From positions 1 through 24,582 of the forward strand of contig JAUPVL010000010.1 in the NCBI GenBank assembly GCA_030917065.1: a stretch of DNA of 24,582 bases, read 5' to 3'. This stretch comes from Patescibacteria group bacterium (GTDB taxonomy: Bacteria; Patescibacteriota; Saccharimonadia; CAILAD01; BJGX01). The position numbers and the translations under genes were made by a program. The notes beneath the pieces are model-generated. The model was given only the letters and a program-made list of their open reading frames with translations. It was not told where the DNA came from and searched no databases. The number at the start of each line of letters is the position of its first letter. The stretch's first letter is position 1. Below are positions 13,473 to 22,223 of the stretch, piece after piece.

Positions 13473-13907
13473 CTAGACTGGTTTGACTTTGATCTTCTTG
13501 ATTTTGTCTTCAGGAACTACCTTTGGAATCTCAATAGTAAGCACACCGTCTCTCAAGCTAGCGTTAGCTTTCTCGGCAACTGTTGAAGTAGGCAGTATTA
13601 CTGATCTACTAAAACTTCCCCAGAAACACTCTTGCACATAATAGTTGTCTTTCTGAATCGTAGATTCTTCTTTGCGATCTCCGCGTATAGTTACTACGTC
13701 TTCTGAAATAGCTACATCAATATCTTCTGGTTTGACCCCCGCAATTGGTGCCTTGATAACTATAGTGTCTTTGGTCTGATATACATCTACTGCTAGTTGA
13801 CCCTCAAACTCTTCTTCGTTCATCCATTCTTCGGTTGGGTTCTGGTCTTCTTCTAAAAAATCTTCTGCTAAAATTTCTTCGTCGACTTTATTGTTTCGTC
13901 GTGCCAT
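13473..13907 (-). CDS. Small heat-shock protein, Hsp20 family
   Basis: A 144-aa cytoplasmic ATP-independent chaperone that holds unfolding proteins. An acidic N-terminal arm (about 1-35) precedes the alpha-crystallin domain (about 36-130), with KAPIAGVKPEDIDVAI, VVTIRGDRKEE and the family signature ANASLRDGVLTIEIPK at 114-129. The C-terminal tail is Lys-rich. The start at 13907 has an AAGGAG site about 9 nt upstream, so it belongs to the Shine-Dalgarno class. No CIRCE element is visible in front of it, unlike groESL. Confidence 0.93.
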   Translation of the reverse strand: MARRNNKVDEEILAEDFLEEDQNPTEEWMNEEEFEGQLAVDVYQTKDTIVIKAPIAGVKPEDIDVAISEDVVTIRGDRKEESTIQKDNYYVQECFWGSFSRSVILPTSTVAEKANASLRDGVLTIEIPKVVPEDKIKKIKVKPV

Positions 13908-13963
13908 AAAAAATTACTCCTTATGTTTGCTCTTTTCTGTTTCACTAATTATTATATCCAGAT

Positions 13964-14632
13964 ATGTTGACGAGTGCAATAGAGAAAGTAGTAAACCTTA
14001 TATCTCCATACGAGTGTATGATTTGTGGCAAACAAGACTGTGTCGTGTGTGACGAATGTTGGACGAGAAATGCAAATACCAGAGTATCTAGCTGTTTTTG
14101 GTGCAATAGCCTGAGTGAGAAAGGAAAGACATGTAAGATGTGTGCGACCAAGACTAGTCTCAGTGGGGCAACTGTGCCATATCGATTTAATGGCCTCGTA
14201 AAGGAGTGTATTTATGAGCTCAAGTACTATTCCAATAGGGAAATGGCAAGATTTCTAGCTAGTCAGGTGGCCGAGAGTATCGACAGTACGCAGTTTGATT
14301 TTATTAGCTTTGTACCAACTACGGGTCGGAATCAAAGGCGACGAGGTTACAACCAAGCTAAGTTATTAGCAAAAGAAATCTCTATTATGAGTGGGCTACA
14401 CTTTGTAACAGCTCTAGCTAGAGTACAGCATGTAGACCAGATAGGATTGAATCGTAACGAACGACTTAGTGCCATCAGAGACAACTTTGTTGCCATCGAT
14501 GGTTTTTCTGGCAAGAGAGTACTTTTGGTAGATGACGTTATCACCACTGGAGCAACACTCAATGAATGTGCAAAAACTCTAAAGCAATCAGGTGTAAAAA
14601 GCGTGTGGTCTATTGCAGTAGCAAAGAAATAA
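13964..14632 (+). CDS. comF: ComF family phosphoribosyltransferase-like protein
   Basis: A 222-aa protein with the ComF layout. An N-terminal zinc-ribbon region has Cys pairs at 18/21, 29/32, 44/47 and 57/60. A type I phosphoribosyltransferase domain follows, with the PRPP loop VDDVITTGAT at 189-198 and GRNQRRRGYNQA in the middle. ComF takes part in the uptake of single-stranded DNA during natural transformation, which would suit an organism that must salvage nucleotides. The start follows TATTAT by 8 nt, so the message is probably leaderless or nearly so. It converges on the solute-binding protein gene with only 3 nt between the stops. Confidence 0.9.
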   Translation: MLTSAIEKVVNLISPYECMICGKQDCVVCDECWTRNANTRVSSCFWCNSLSEKGKTCKMCATKTSLSGATVPYRFNGLVKECIYELKYYSNREMARFLASQVAESIDSTQFDFISFVPTTGRNQRRRGYNQAKLLAKEISIMSGLHFVTALARVQHVDQIGLNRNERLSAIRDNFVAIDGFSGKRVLLVDDVITTGATLNECAKTLKQSGVKSVWSIAVAKK

Positions 14633-14635
14633 TCT

Positions 14636-15955
14636 CTATTGATTACTGAGCTGTATTGATTTGGTTACTTCGGTAGAAGCATTCTTGACTGTTATCTGTG
14701 GATCTAGTCCCGAAAAGTAGAAGTTAAGCATATTCACTAGATCGGTGTTGGTCTGAAAGTTGAATCCTTTATACCAATCACTTGCAGTAGCTATTTGATT
14801 GGCATAAGGACCTAGATCCTTGTCGTTTTTTTGATCATTTATCAGATCTTTTCTACTGGCTGGCCAATAGCTCTGTAGGGAGTATATTTTTTGAGCTGGT
14901 TTGGTAGTGGCAAATCCCCAAAAATCCCAAGCTATCTCTGAGAATTGAGAATTTTTTGATACTGCACCTGACATCACCACTCCGTAATTCATCGGGTTGT
15001 CTATATTGACTTGAGGCAAAGCAGAGCTACTAACACTGACATTGGGGTTAGATTTTCTTATTTGTTTGATGGCCATCGGGTAATCTACAATAACCGCCGT
15101 CTGCTCATTTGCGAGAGCACTTTGACTATCTCCTAGGGAGCTGTTCCAAGAATAGTTTTGTTTGTCGGACTGAGCAAAGCTAGCATAAAATGCCAACGCC
15201 TTTGAGCCTGCAAAATACCCTGTGCTATCTGCCAGCTCAAAAGTAGCCTGAGTAGGTGGCTGATTGGTCATTGTGGCACCGTTCTGCATCATCAAGATGC
15301 TTATAATATCTGGATAATTACGGATAGACGATGTGCCCAAGGCTACTCCCGATGTGACTAGACTGTTTCCTTCGAGCTTTCGTAGTTTTTGGTTTATCTC
15401 TTCAAATTGTCTCCAGTCTTTAGCAGGAGCTGCTACACCAGCATCACTAAACTTTTGAGTATTGTATATCTGACCAAGAGTAGCTATACCCAATGGCAAG
15501 CCGTATATAGAGTTATCAATTACAAGTTTTTTGGCACTAAACTCTGCAAATGTGTCACGAAACTTCTCTGGACTCATGACGCTAGTAGGGGCCGTAGTAA
15601 TACCTTTCTTGTAGAGAGGTAGGCCATCATTACGATATACAAACATATCTGGAGCAGTATTTGTACTAATAGCTTGGGTTAGTCTAGATTGATACTGACT
15701 ATTGTCGATATACTCTGGCACTACTGCAACGTTGGGGTGTATCTTGTTGTACTCTACTATGATTGGCTCGATATTATCTTTTTCATCCAGAGGCATCCAA
15801 AGAGAGAGGGCTATAGGGCTAGTGGGGTAGTTCACTCCTGTCTCATATGAGCCAATTTCTTCTTGAGATCTTTTCTGTGTGACCAAATATATAAGGGCAC
15901 CGACTATTAGTGCCCCCATAACAATCACAATAAGAGTAAGAAATCTGTTCTTCAT
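14636..15955 (-). CDS. Membrane-anchored extracellular solute-binding protein (family 1-like)
   Basis: A 439-aa protein. Residues 5-26 form one N-terminal membrane helix with no lipobox cysteine, so it is probably held by an uncleaved anchor rather than lipid. The rest resembles family 1 (sugar-type) ABC substrate-binding proteins: ALSLWMPLDEKDNIEPIIVEYN, the TAPDMFVYRNDGLPLY stretch and GLPLGIATLGQIYN. Near the C-terminus is AWDFWGFATTKPAQKIY. Such proteins deliver ligands to ABC permeases, but no permease or ATPase gene lies beside it, so it is an orphan here. TACAAT ends 6 nt before the ATG on the minus strand (15967-15962), predicting a leaderless mRNA. The ligand is unknown. Confidence 0.85.
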   Translation of the reverse strand: MKNRFLTLIVIVMGALIVGALIYLVTQKRSQEEIGSYETGVNYPTSPIALSLWMPLDEKDNIEPIIVEYNKIHPNVAVVPEYIDNSQYQSRLTQAISTNTAPDMFVYRNDGLPLYKKGITTAPTSVMSPEKFRDTFAEFSAKKLVIDNSIYGLPLGIATLGQIYNTQKFSDAGVAAPAKDWRQFEEINQKLRKLEGNSLVTSGVALGTSSIRNYPDIISILMMQNGATMTNQPPTQATFELADSTGYFAGSKALAFYASFAQSDKQNYSWNSSLGDSQSALANEQTAVIVDYPMAIKQIRKSNPNVSVSSSALPQVNIDNPMNYGVVMSGAVSKNSQFSEIAWDFWGFATTKPAQKIYSLQSYWPASRKDLINDQKNDKDLGPYANQIATASDWYKGFNFQTNTDLVNMLNFYFSGLDPQITVKNASTEVTKSIQLSNQ

Positions 15956-15961
15956 AACATT

Positions 15962-15967
15962 ATTGTA
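15962..15967 (-). promoter_or_regulatory. -10 element for the leaderless solute-binding protein mRNA
   Basis: The minus-strand TACAAT ends 6 nt before the ATG at 15955. Confidence 0.6.
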
Positions 15968-16002
15968 TCAAACAAGATTGGTTTTTATAGATCGTTGTGT
16001 GT

Positions 16003-16371
16003 TTATATAAATCTGTCGAGTACAAAGTTGACAATAGCATAAGCTAGTAATGCTACGACAACACCAATGACAGCATATAGTATAGTGTCTTTGGCGCTTT
16101 TTACACCAGCGTCATCGCCACCTGACACAGCGTAACGTATACCACCTATTATTATCATAATTACCGATATTACACCTATCGCAGTTAGCAACAAGTTGGT
16201 GATGTTTTGCACCTCAACATTGAGACTTGTAGGTACATTTGTACCTTGCGCACAGTTTGCTCCACTCTGAGCGCCCCCAGTTATATCACAAGCAACCGAA
16301 TATGCTCTAGTAGAGTACAGTGTCGCATAACCTAAGGCGAGACTTGCTACTGTAAATAATTTTTGTTTCAT
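16003..16371 (-). CDS. TrbC/VirB2-like T4SS pilin subunit (copy 5, leftmost)
   Basis: A 122-aa protein with a leader-like hydrophobic N-terminus ending near TRAYSVA, a short polar region (GGAQSGANCAQGTN), then two membrane helices joined by a charged loop. The loop GGIRYAVSGGDDAGVKSAKDTI and the second helix AVIGVVVALLAYAIVNF are typical of TrbC/VirB2-like pilins (T4SS_pilin group). VirB2-type subunits form the extracellular pilus and export channel of type IV secretion systems. It is the last and one of the longest of five tandem paralogues. It has no obvious promoter of its own and lies 25 nt after the preceding gene. Confidence 0.82.
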   Translation of the reverse strand: MKQKLFTVASLALGYATLYSTRAYSVACDITGGAQSGANCAQGTNVPTSLNVEVQNITNLLLTAIGVISVIMIIIGGIRYAVSGGDDAGVKSAKDTILYAVIGVVVALLAYAIVNFVLDRFI

Positions 16372-16396
16372 AGAACCTAAAAATTCTTGCTTTATA

Positions 16397-16759
16397 TTAA
16401 GTGAATCTGCCGGTTACGAAGTTGACTATGGCGTAGGCAAGTAGTGCCACAACGATACCGATGATAGCATATAGGATAGTGTCTTTGGCTCCGCTGATGG
16501 CTTTTTCATTACCATTACTTAGTACATATCGAAATCCGCCTACTATAAGCATAATAACTGCAACTATTCCTATGACGAGAAGCATAGTATTTGTGATATT
16601 TGTAACCTGAACCGATAAATCTTCTGGTGTTCCCGATGGTTGAGCTGAATTTGCTCCATTGTCTATCTCGGTCGCAGCAAGAGTAGTCACGGGTAATAGT
16701 GCAATTGTGCTAGTACCCGATACGATTGCGAACTTAGAGGCTTTTTCTAATTTTGACAT
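16397..16759 (-). CDS. TrbC/VirB2-like T4SS pilin subunit (copy 4)
   Basis: A 120-aa paralogue with a signal-like segment (IALLPVTTLAA), a polar linker and two helices. GGFRYVLSNGNEKAISGAKDTI is the loop, and the second helix is nearly identical in pattern to that of copy 5 (AIIGIVVALLAYAIVNFVTGRF), which marks a recent duplication. Unlike most neighbours it has a clear AAGGAG site a few bases before the ATG at 16759, preceded by about 100 nt of A+T-rich non-coding sequence. It may therefore start a separate or differently translated message. Confidence 0.82.
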   Translation of the reverse strand: MSKLEKASKFAIVSGTSTIALLPVTTLAATEIDNGANSAQPSGTPEDLSVQVTNITNTMLLVIGIVAVIMLIVGGFRYVLSNGNEKAISGAKDTILYAIIGIVVALLAYAIVNFVTGRFT

Positions 16760-16865
16760 TATTTTCTCCTTAAATATAGTTTTTACTTTAGCTTATTTTC
16801 AATAATAACGCAACCAATTAATAAAATCAAAGTTGTTATGCAAAAGTTCTATTGGTATAGAAATA

Positions 16866-17150
16866 TTATTTAAATATATTTAGCAAAAAGTTCACTATTG
16901 CAAACGCCATAACTGTGATTACTAGTCCAATCACTGCGTTGAAAATAGTATTTTTGGCAGATTGTACCTTACCATCATCACCTGCAGAGGTAGCATATTG
17001 TATGCCTCCTACTATGATAAATATCACAGCGATAGACCCTGCGATGCCTAGTAATAAGTTGGTAATAGTAGAAATAAGTGACCCAAAATCAGCCGGTCCT
17101 CCTAGACCTGGTGGGGCTGTCAATCCTGCTATATATAGTATTGATCTCAT
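16866..17150 (-). CDS. TrbC/VirB2-like T4SS pilin subunit (copy 3)
   Basis: A 94-aa two-helix protein with a short N-terminus (GLTAPPGLGGPADFGSLI). The helix SIAVIFIIVGGIQYATSAGDD leads into the loop GKVQSAKNTIFN, followed by the second helix. It is shorter than copies 4 and 5, with no long cleavable leader visible. On the minus strand TAATAT (17162-17157) ends 6 nt before the ATG, so the mRNA should be leaderless. Confidence 0.8.
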   Translation of the reverse strand: MRSILYIAGLTAPPGLGGPADFGSLISTITNLLLGIAGSIAVIFIIVGGIQYATSAGDDGKVQSAKNTIFNAVIGLVITVMAFAIVNFLLNIFK

Positions 17151-17156
17151 AGATAT

Positions 17157-17162
17157 ATATTA
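17157..17162 (-). promoter_or_regulatory. -10 element for leaderless pilin copy 3
   Basis: The minus-strand TAATAT ends 6 nt before the ATG at 17150. Confidence 0.5.
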
Positions 17163-17212
17163 CTTTGGTAAGAGTCTGGCTGCAAGTGTACAAATGATTC
17201 AAGGGCGTTGAT

Positions 17213-17494
17213 CTAGAAAAATAAAGTATTTATCAGATTGATAATAGCAGTAGTAGAAAGGGCTAATATCAGGCCGCCAACCGCATAGGTGATAGTCTTC
17301 TTGGCCTTGGCGCTACCGTCAGAGTTACCAGCCGATGTGATGTACTGTATGCCTCCAACTATGATAAATACCACTGATAGCGCCCCCACAAATCCCATAA
17401 GTATAATAGCAGCGTTCTCTAATAACTTCTTGACACCATCAAAACTGGTTACATCCACACCTTCAAATAATGTTATTGCTAGTAATAGTCTCAT
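17213..17494 (-). CDS. TrbC/VirB2-like T4SS pilin subunit (copy 2)
   Basis: A 93-aa two-helix paralogue. The first helix AAIILMGFVGALSVVFIIVGGIQYITSAG runs into the loop GNSDGSAKAKKTITYA and a second helix ending IINLINTLFF. The shared GGIQYITSAG and AKKTI positions align with the other copies. It begins 4 nt after the stop of copy 1, so the two are surely cotranscribed. Confidence 0.8.
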   Translation of the reverse strand: MRLLLAITLFEGVDVTSFDGVKKLLENAAIILMGFVGALSVVFIIVGGIQYITSAGNSDGSAKAKKTITYAVGGLILALSTTAIINLINTLFF

Positions 17495-17498
17495 ATAT

Positions 17499-17813
17499 TT
17501 AAGTTATTCCGAATAAAGCAATTATAGCACGAAAAGACACTAGCAGACCAAGACTGATAGCAGCTTGCATAAGCCTATTCTTGGCTGACTTCATAGCATC
17601 TGGACTACCGGCCGATACTATTATTTGTATAGCGCTTACTATTATTACAATCGCCAATACCAGTCCGATAAACCCTATCAAAAAATTAGCAATGTTGCCT
17701 ATTACCACATTGAGGTCAGACTCATTACATAGGTTGACACCACCAGGCAAATTGTTTAATACTCCGCATTGCGCGTTTGCGGCTAACATAGGATTAATCA
17801 ACGATAAATACAT
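17499..17813 (-). CDS. TrbC/VirB2-like T4SS pilin subunit (copy 1)
   Basis: A 104-aa protein with a short hydrophobic start, a Cys-containing polar segment (NAQCGVLNNLPGGVNLCNES) and two membrane helices. The loop IIVSAGSPDAMKSAKNRLMQAA occupies the place of the GDD loop in the other copies. It is the most divergent copy and the first gene of the leftward series. On the minus strand TATACT ends 6 nt before the ATG, predicting a leaderless transcript. It diverges from the VirB6-like gene at 17899 across only 85 nt, so the two arms of the locus may be controlled together. Confidence 0.78.
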   Translation of the reverse strand: MYLSLINPMLAANAQCGVLNNLPGGVNLCNESDLNVVIGNIANFLIGFIGLVLAIVIIVSAIQIIVSAGSPDAMKSAKNRLMQAAISLGLLVSFRAIIALFGIT

Positions 17814-17819
17814 AGCACC

Positions 17820-17825
17820 AGTATA
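17820..17825 (-). promoter_or_regulatory. -10 element for the leftward pilin series
   Basis: The minus-strand TATACT ends 6 nt before the ATG at 17813, within the divergent region of the secretion locus. Confidence 0.55.
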
Positions 17826-17898
17826 CCATTATAGTTTTCTAGTTTCATATGTACCTTTGTAAGAATCGTCCATAAGTTGTATATTATACATAAGTACT

Positions 17899-20121
17899 AT
17901 GAAAAAATTCTCCCGTTATCTGCTTTTGGCATTTTTATCTATATCAGTAATAGCTGTTACGTTAATTATTACAGCAAATCCTGCATTAGCACGCTGTGGT
18001 GACGATGATCAAGCTGATTTTCAAAACTCCGGGACCTTTAAGTGTGGTGATGAAGACTGGCATTATGATCCAGTAAGAAGCGCTAACCAGGGTAGGCCTA
18101 TATGGGTAGACAGTAAAGGTGACTACCTAAGAATAATTAGTGGTAGTAGAGCAGAGATTGTTAGTATAGACAGTAACAACGTGACCGATGAAGTCGGGCT
18201 AGATGACTATGAAAACATTACTAGAAGCTTCCAAGACGATGAGGGCAGAGATTATTGCTCAATGGATAAACCTGTCAATTGTGTGGTGTGGGATGGTGAA
18301 GATTATAGTGATTATGAAGGCCCCCCTGAACCAGGCGAGATATTTAATACTTCAGACACTACTGTAGCCAAAATGACTACTCTTAGGGCAGAGATTAGGC
18401 GCATTCAAGGGTTATTAGAAGACGCAAGGGCAGCAGCAGATGCACAAGATGCCTGTGAAGATAGGCTAAATTCACCTTTGTCGTTCGTTCTATGCCCATT
18501 AATGAACTTCATGACCGATGCGCTAACTACTGTAATAGAATCGTTAGAAAGAGCACTTACAAACCCCGACCTTACTTCTAGTAGTGAGCTTAGAACAGCT
18601 CTCTCCTCAATGATCAACATTGCTAATTCGTTTTATATACTAATATTTCTGATAATAATATTTTCAAATTTCATAGCGATACCGGGTCTGGATAACTATA
18701 CAATCAAAAAAACCCTGCCAAAATTGATAGCAGCTATAATACTCACGCAATTCTCTTTGCTAATATGTCAAACTATACTTGATATAGGTAACATACTAGC
18801 AACAACTATACCAACGACTTTACTAGAAGCCTTTGGTCTAACTGGCGACCCAGCTTCTGCATTTGCACAAGCAGCGACAGGTAATCAGGGTGGAAACACT
18901 GCAGGTAATCTGGGTGATCTTTTCGAATCAGTAGGACAATTCTTGTTGTTGGGCCTAACCATTCTTGTGGGAATAGTAGTGGGAGTCATAGCATTATTTT
19001 ATCTAGTAATGCGATACTTGTTTATGGTTTTATTAGTACTGGCCGTGCCGTTTGCTTTTGCTGCTTGGGTACTACCCAACACCGAACAATACTTCAAGAA
19101 ATGGTGGACTATGTTTATAAAACTATCACTCATGTATTTACTTGTAAGTTTACTGTTTGCTGGTGGTGCTATATTCCGAAAGCTTCTAACTGACGGAGAT
19201 GTATTTGGAAGTAATAATGGTGAGAACTTCCTGGCTTCTTTAATAGGTTTGTTTGTACCGATTGTTGTGCTCGCACTAGTACCTAAAACCCTCAAGTTGA
19301 GTGGTGACATTATGGCCAAAAGCAAGGAAGCAGCTCAAAAAGGATTCCAGGGTGCCAAAGACACTTATGCTGGCAAGAAGATCACCAAGAGTGCCCAAGA
19401 AGGCAAGCTTGCTGAGCAAAAAGGCAAAGCATACGAAAAATTTGGACAATCTGGTGTATTGGGTGCTAAAAGGTCTGCCAGGCTCGAGGCTAAGGGAGCT
19501 GGTCTAAAATCGAAAGCAGGTGAACAAATCAAAAGTGATGTTGGTAGCCTTGGCCTAGATAGGCAGATAGAATTGGCCAAGAATTCTAAGAATGCAGATG
19601 TCAAGAAAGCAGCTCAAAAAGCAATAGATGCCAAACGAAGAGAGTTGGCTAATACCCGAAACATAGATGCCAGCCAGCTTGGTCAACAATTGTTACTTAA
19701 ACATGATGGCAATCGAGCTGCTGCGGAGAGCGAATTAAAAGCTCACTTGCAAAGAGCTGGAGTTGCTGGTGCAAGTAATGCCCAACTAGGATCGGATGGT
19801 AGGGTAAGTGGTGATGGCCTTGACCTAAGAGCAACTTTTGAAAATCCCGAGTTTCCAGATTACAAATCGGGCGGGGGTACGGGCGCTTCTACACCACAGA
19901 CACCAACCTCATCAATGCCTCCACCCAGCCCACCCCCCGGTGGCGGTAATAATGGCGGCGCAACGAATGCTGGTGGTACACCACGTGGCGCACCAAATAG
20001 AAGAACTGGTGCTACACCAACACCAACACCAACTCCAGCTCCTACACCAGGACCAAGACCTACTCCAACTCCAAGACCTACTCTTGAACCACCTGAACCA
20101 CCACCTGGTACTACCGAGTAA
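17899..20121 (+). CDS. VirB6/TrbL-like T4SS membrane protein with long charged and Pro/Thr-rich tail
   Basis: A 740-aa protein. A signal peptide (about 1-31, ending NPALA) precedes an exported acidic region with several Cys (about 32-150). Several membrane helices follow, between about 240 and 480, including NSFYILIFLIIIFSNFI, KKTLPKLIAAIILTQF, VPFAFAAWVLP and LALVPKTLKLSGDIMAKSK. After the membrane part comes a Lys/Ala/Glu-rich helical region (about 475-620). The last 70 or so residues are a low-complexity tail with Pro-Thr repeats (TPTPTPTPAPTPGPRPTPTP). The core matches VirB6/TrbL-like channel proteins of Patescibacteria T4SS loci and is paralogous to the next gene. TATTAT and TATACA lie within 15 nt of the start. 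Confidence 0.8.
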   Translation: MKKFSRYLLLAFLSISVIAVTLIITANPALARCGDDDQADFQNSGTFKCGDEDWHYDPVRSANQGRPIWVDSKGDYLRIISGSRAEIVSIDSNNVTDEVGLDDYENITRSFQDDEGRDYCSMDKPVNCVVWDGEDYSDYEGPPEPGEIFNTSDTTVAKMTTLRAEIRRIQGLLEDARAAADAQDACEDRLNSPLSFVLCPLMNFMTDALTTVIESLERALTNPDLTSSSELRTALSSMINIANSFYILIFLIIIFSNFIAIPGLDNYTIKKTLPKLIAAIILTQFSLLICQTILDIGNILATTIPTTLLEAFGLTGDPASAFAQAATGNQGGNTAGNLGDLFESVGQFLLLGLTILVGIVVGVIALFYLVMRYLFMVLLVLAVPFAFAAWVLPNTEQYFKKWWTMFIKLSLMYLLVSLLFAGGAIFRKLLTDGDVFGSNNGENFLASLIGLFVPIVVLALVPKTLKLSGDIMAKSKEAAQKGFQGAKDTYAGKKITKSAQEGKLAEQKGKAYEKFGQSGVLGAKRSARLEAKGAGLKSKAGEQIKSDVGSLGLDRQIELAKNSKNADVKKAAQKAIDAKRRELANTRNIDASQLGQQLLLKHDGNRAAAESELKAHLQRAGVAGASNAQLGSDGRVSGDGLDLRATFENPEFPDYKSGGGTGASTPQTPTSSMPPPSPPPGGGNNGGATNAGGTPRGAPNRRTGATPTPTPTPAPTPGPRPTPTPRPTLEPPEPPPGTTE

Positions 20122-20269
20122 TATCGAGTTAGATAGCAGTACAATAACAAGTATTTGGCTTATGCTAAATAACCTTTACAAAACGACCATTATCTGATAA
20201 GATTACTGATTAACTCAATATTTATCGCACCAAATGCGTGAGAACTAAAGAGAGTTAGTAAGTAGTTTT
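20122..20269 (+). other. 148-nt gap between the two VirB6-like genes
   Basis: A+T-rich, with no reading frame or strong hairpin that I can support. It probably holds a promoter for the next gene. Confidence 0.4.
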
Positions 20270-22177
20270 ATGAAGAGTGCACTGAGCCTACTATTTCGCA
20301 AGTATCGACTGAGCGCCGTTTTTTTGGTGACCAGTCTATTTGCGTTGCTCATGTCTACATTTGCACCCATACTTGTTGCCCATGCAGCGCCAGAGCAACC
20401 TGCAAATCCCCCCGCTCAATCACAGTCTCAAAATACCCAACAAAGCAATCAAGACAATCAGCAAACCGCCGAAGACGAGTCTACTCAAGAAGAAACAGAA
20501 GAAGGTCAGAGCTGTGATGATGTAGCTGGACCTCTTAGTTTCTTCTTTTGTCCTATCCTAGATCAAATAATGAAAATGATCGACTGGATGGCAGGTCCTG
20601 AAGATAGCATACTGACAAATATGCTAGATGTAGAGCCACTACAATTCAATCAGGACGAGGGGTTATATAAGGCCTATCAAAATGTTCTCAATTTTGCGAA
20701 TAGCCTGTTTATAATAGTATTTCTAGTAATAATATTTTCTAATTTAATTCGTGATTTTACATTTTTAGACAATTACAACGTCAAAAGTACTCTGCCGAGG
20801 TTTATTGCCGCTGTTATACTTGCGCAGTTTGGTTATTTTATAGTTGCTATTGCTATAGATTTAGGGAATATATTGGGGGTATACGCTCCACAGATGATAA
20901 CCGACGGAGTATTGGGTCCTAATGTCGCAGTGCCGACACTTACTGACGGCGTAATAGGGCTATTGGCCTTTGGTGGTTCAAATCCACTTTTCTCACTTGG
21001 TACCGGTACTGTGGTGTTTTTGCTACTGTTCATCATGGCAATAATGGCAGCTATTGCCTTGTTTATTGCACTTATATATATGGTTGCTAGATATTTAATA
21101 CTTGTTATTTTGATATTTGCTGCACCACTAGCATTTCTAGCTTGGGTCCTGCCTGGTACCCAGGGTTTCTTTTATAGATGGGGTAAGAACCTAATACAAC
21201 TTATTCTTATGTTCCCGTTGGTAACGATTCTTATCACCACCGCGAGCGTTGTATCATTTATGCTTTTGCATCCAACATTAGACCCCAATGTATTGACAGA
21301 TGATGTCAAAAAAAGACTTATTGGAGGACTAATACCGTTCGTAGCACTTCTACTCATCCCTAAATGCTTGAAGCTATCAGGAGATATTATGGCCGTGACA
21401 GGTGGAGCAGTTGCTGGATATGCAGCAGGTAAATCAAGAGAAGGAGCTAAACAAGGTGGCAAGGCAGGCAAAGAAGGTATACAAAATCGCGTCGCTGCCA
21501 ATGAGACTTTGAGCAGCGGTGCTTTTGGAAGAATGGTAGTTGCGGGACCGAGAGGAGCAAGTAAGAAATCTGCCAATGCCACAGCCAAGATGGGCACCAC
21601 TAGAGACCGGGCTCAGGGTGTTTATGACAAAGCAGCCGCACTTGGTACAGGTGATGAGCTCAAGAATATGATGAAATCCAAATATCAACCAGCCAAAGTA
21701 GCCGCCCTTGTGGCACTCGCCAAAAGAGGAGATCGTGATGCCGTCAAATCTGCCTTTAGTGATCCTAGCTACGGCATGAACAAGAGTATCCTCAAAGCTG
21801 CTACCACCAAAGATTATGGAGCCTTTGATAAGATGCCAGATATGCGAAGTTACTATGACAGTCCTGCTGAGAAACAAGCAGCATTTGCCAATATGAACGC
21901 CAAGGGATTTGGTGACGTAAGTCCTGCCACCATGCGCGATTGGATGGGCACCACCAGTACTAATGCTCAAGGGGTTAAGGTTTTCTCTCTAGATGCCAAC
22001 ATGATGAATCAGAAATTCACCCCTGCGCAGATGAGAAGCTTTTTGACCGACAAGGGTGTACGCTCTGGTATATCCGAAGATATTCGAATACAGCTAGGTT
22101 CTTACGGCGGTCAGGGTAACAACAATATGCAACAAGCTATTCAGTCCAACTTAGACCAAAATGGTAATTGGTTGTAA
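20270..22177 (+). CDS. VirB6/TrbL-like T4SS membrane protein (second paralogue)
   Basis: A 635-aa paralogue of the upstream protein. The signal peptide ends near AHAA (about residue 40) and is followed by a Gln/Glu-rich exported stretch (about 41-85). The shared core is LSFFFCPILD, NSLFIIVFLVIIFSNLI, KSTLPRFIAAVILAQF, APLAFLAWVLPG and PKCLKLSGDIMAVTGG. The C-terminal 250 residues are soluble, Gly/Ala/Lys- and Met-rich, and unrelated to the Pro-rich tail of the first copy. Both proteins are expected in the inner membrane as channel components, with divergent tails that may be the exposed, lineage-specific parts. Confidence 0.8.
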   Translation: MKSALSLLFRKYRLSAVFLVTSLFALLMSTFAPILVAHAAPEQPANPPAQSQSQNTQQSNQDNQQTAEDESTQEETEEGQSCDDVAGPLSFFFCPILDQIMKMIDWMAGPEDSILTNMLDVEPLQFNQDEGLYKAYQNVLNFANSLFIIVFLVIIFSNLIRDFTFLDNYNVKSTLPRFIAAVILAQFGYFIVAIAIDLGNILGVYAPQMITDGVLGPNVAVPTLTDGVIGLLAFGGSNPLFSLGTGTVVFLLLFIMAIMAAIALFIALIYMVARYLILVILIFAAPLAFLAWVLPGTQGFFYRWGKNLIQLILMFPLVTILITTASVVSFMLLHPTLDPNVLTDDVKKRLIGGLIPFVALLLIPKCLKLSGDIMAVTGGAVAGYAAGKSREGAKQGGKAGKEGIQNRVAANETLSSGAFGRMVVAGPRGASKKSANATAKMGTTRDRAQGVYDKAAALGTGDELKNMMKSKYQPAKVAALVALAKRGDRDAVKSAFSDPSYGMNKSILKAATTKDYGAFDKMPDMRSYYDSPAEKQAAFANMNAKGFGDVSPATMRDWMGTTSTNAQGVKVFSLDANMMNQKFTPAQMRSFLTDKGVRSGISEDIRIQLGSYGGQGNNNMQQAIQSNLDQNGNWL

Positions 22178-22211
22178 CCTACACTACTGGATAGCGTACG
22201 CCAATATCTGA

Positions 22212-22217
22212 TAGAAT
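22212..22217 (+). promoter_or_regulatory. -10 element for leaderless prgI
   Basis: TAGAAT ends exactly 6 nt before the ATG at 22224. Confidence 0.55.
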
Positions 22218-22223
22218 AGGTAT

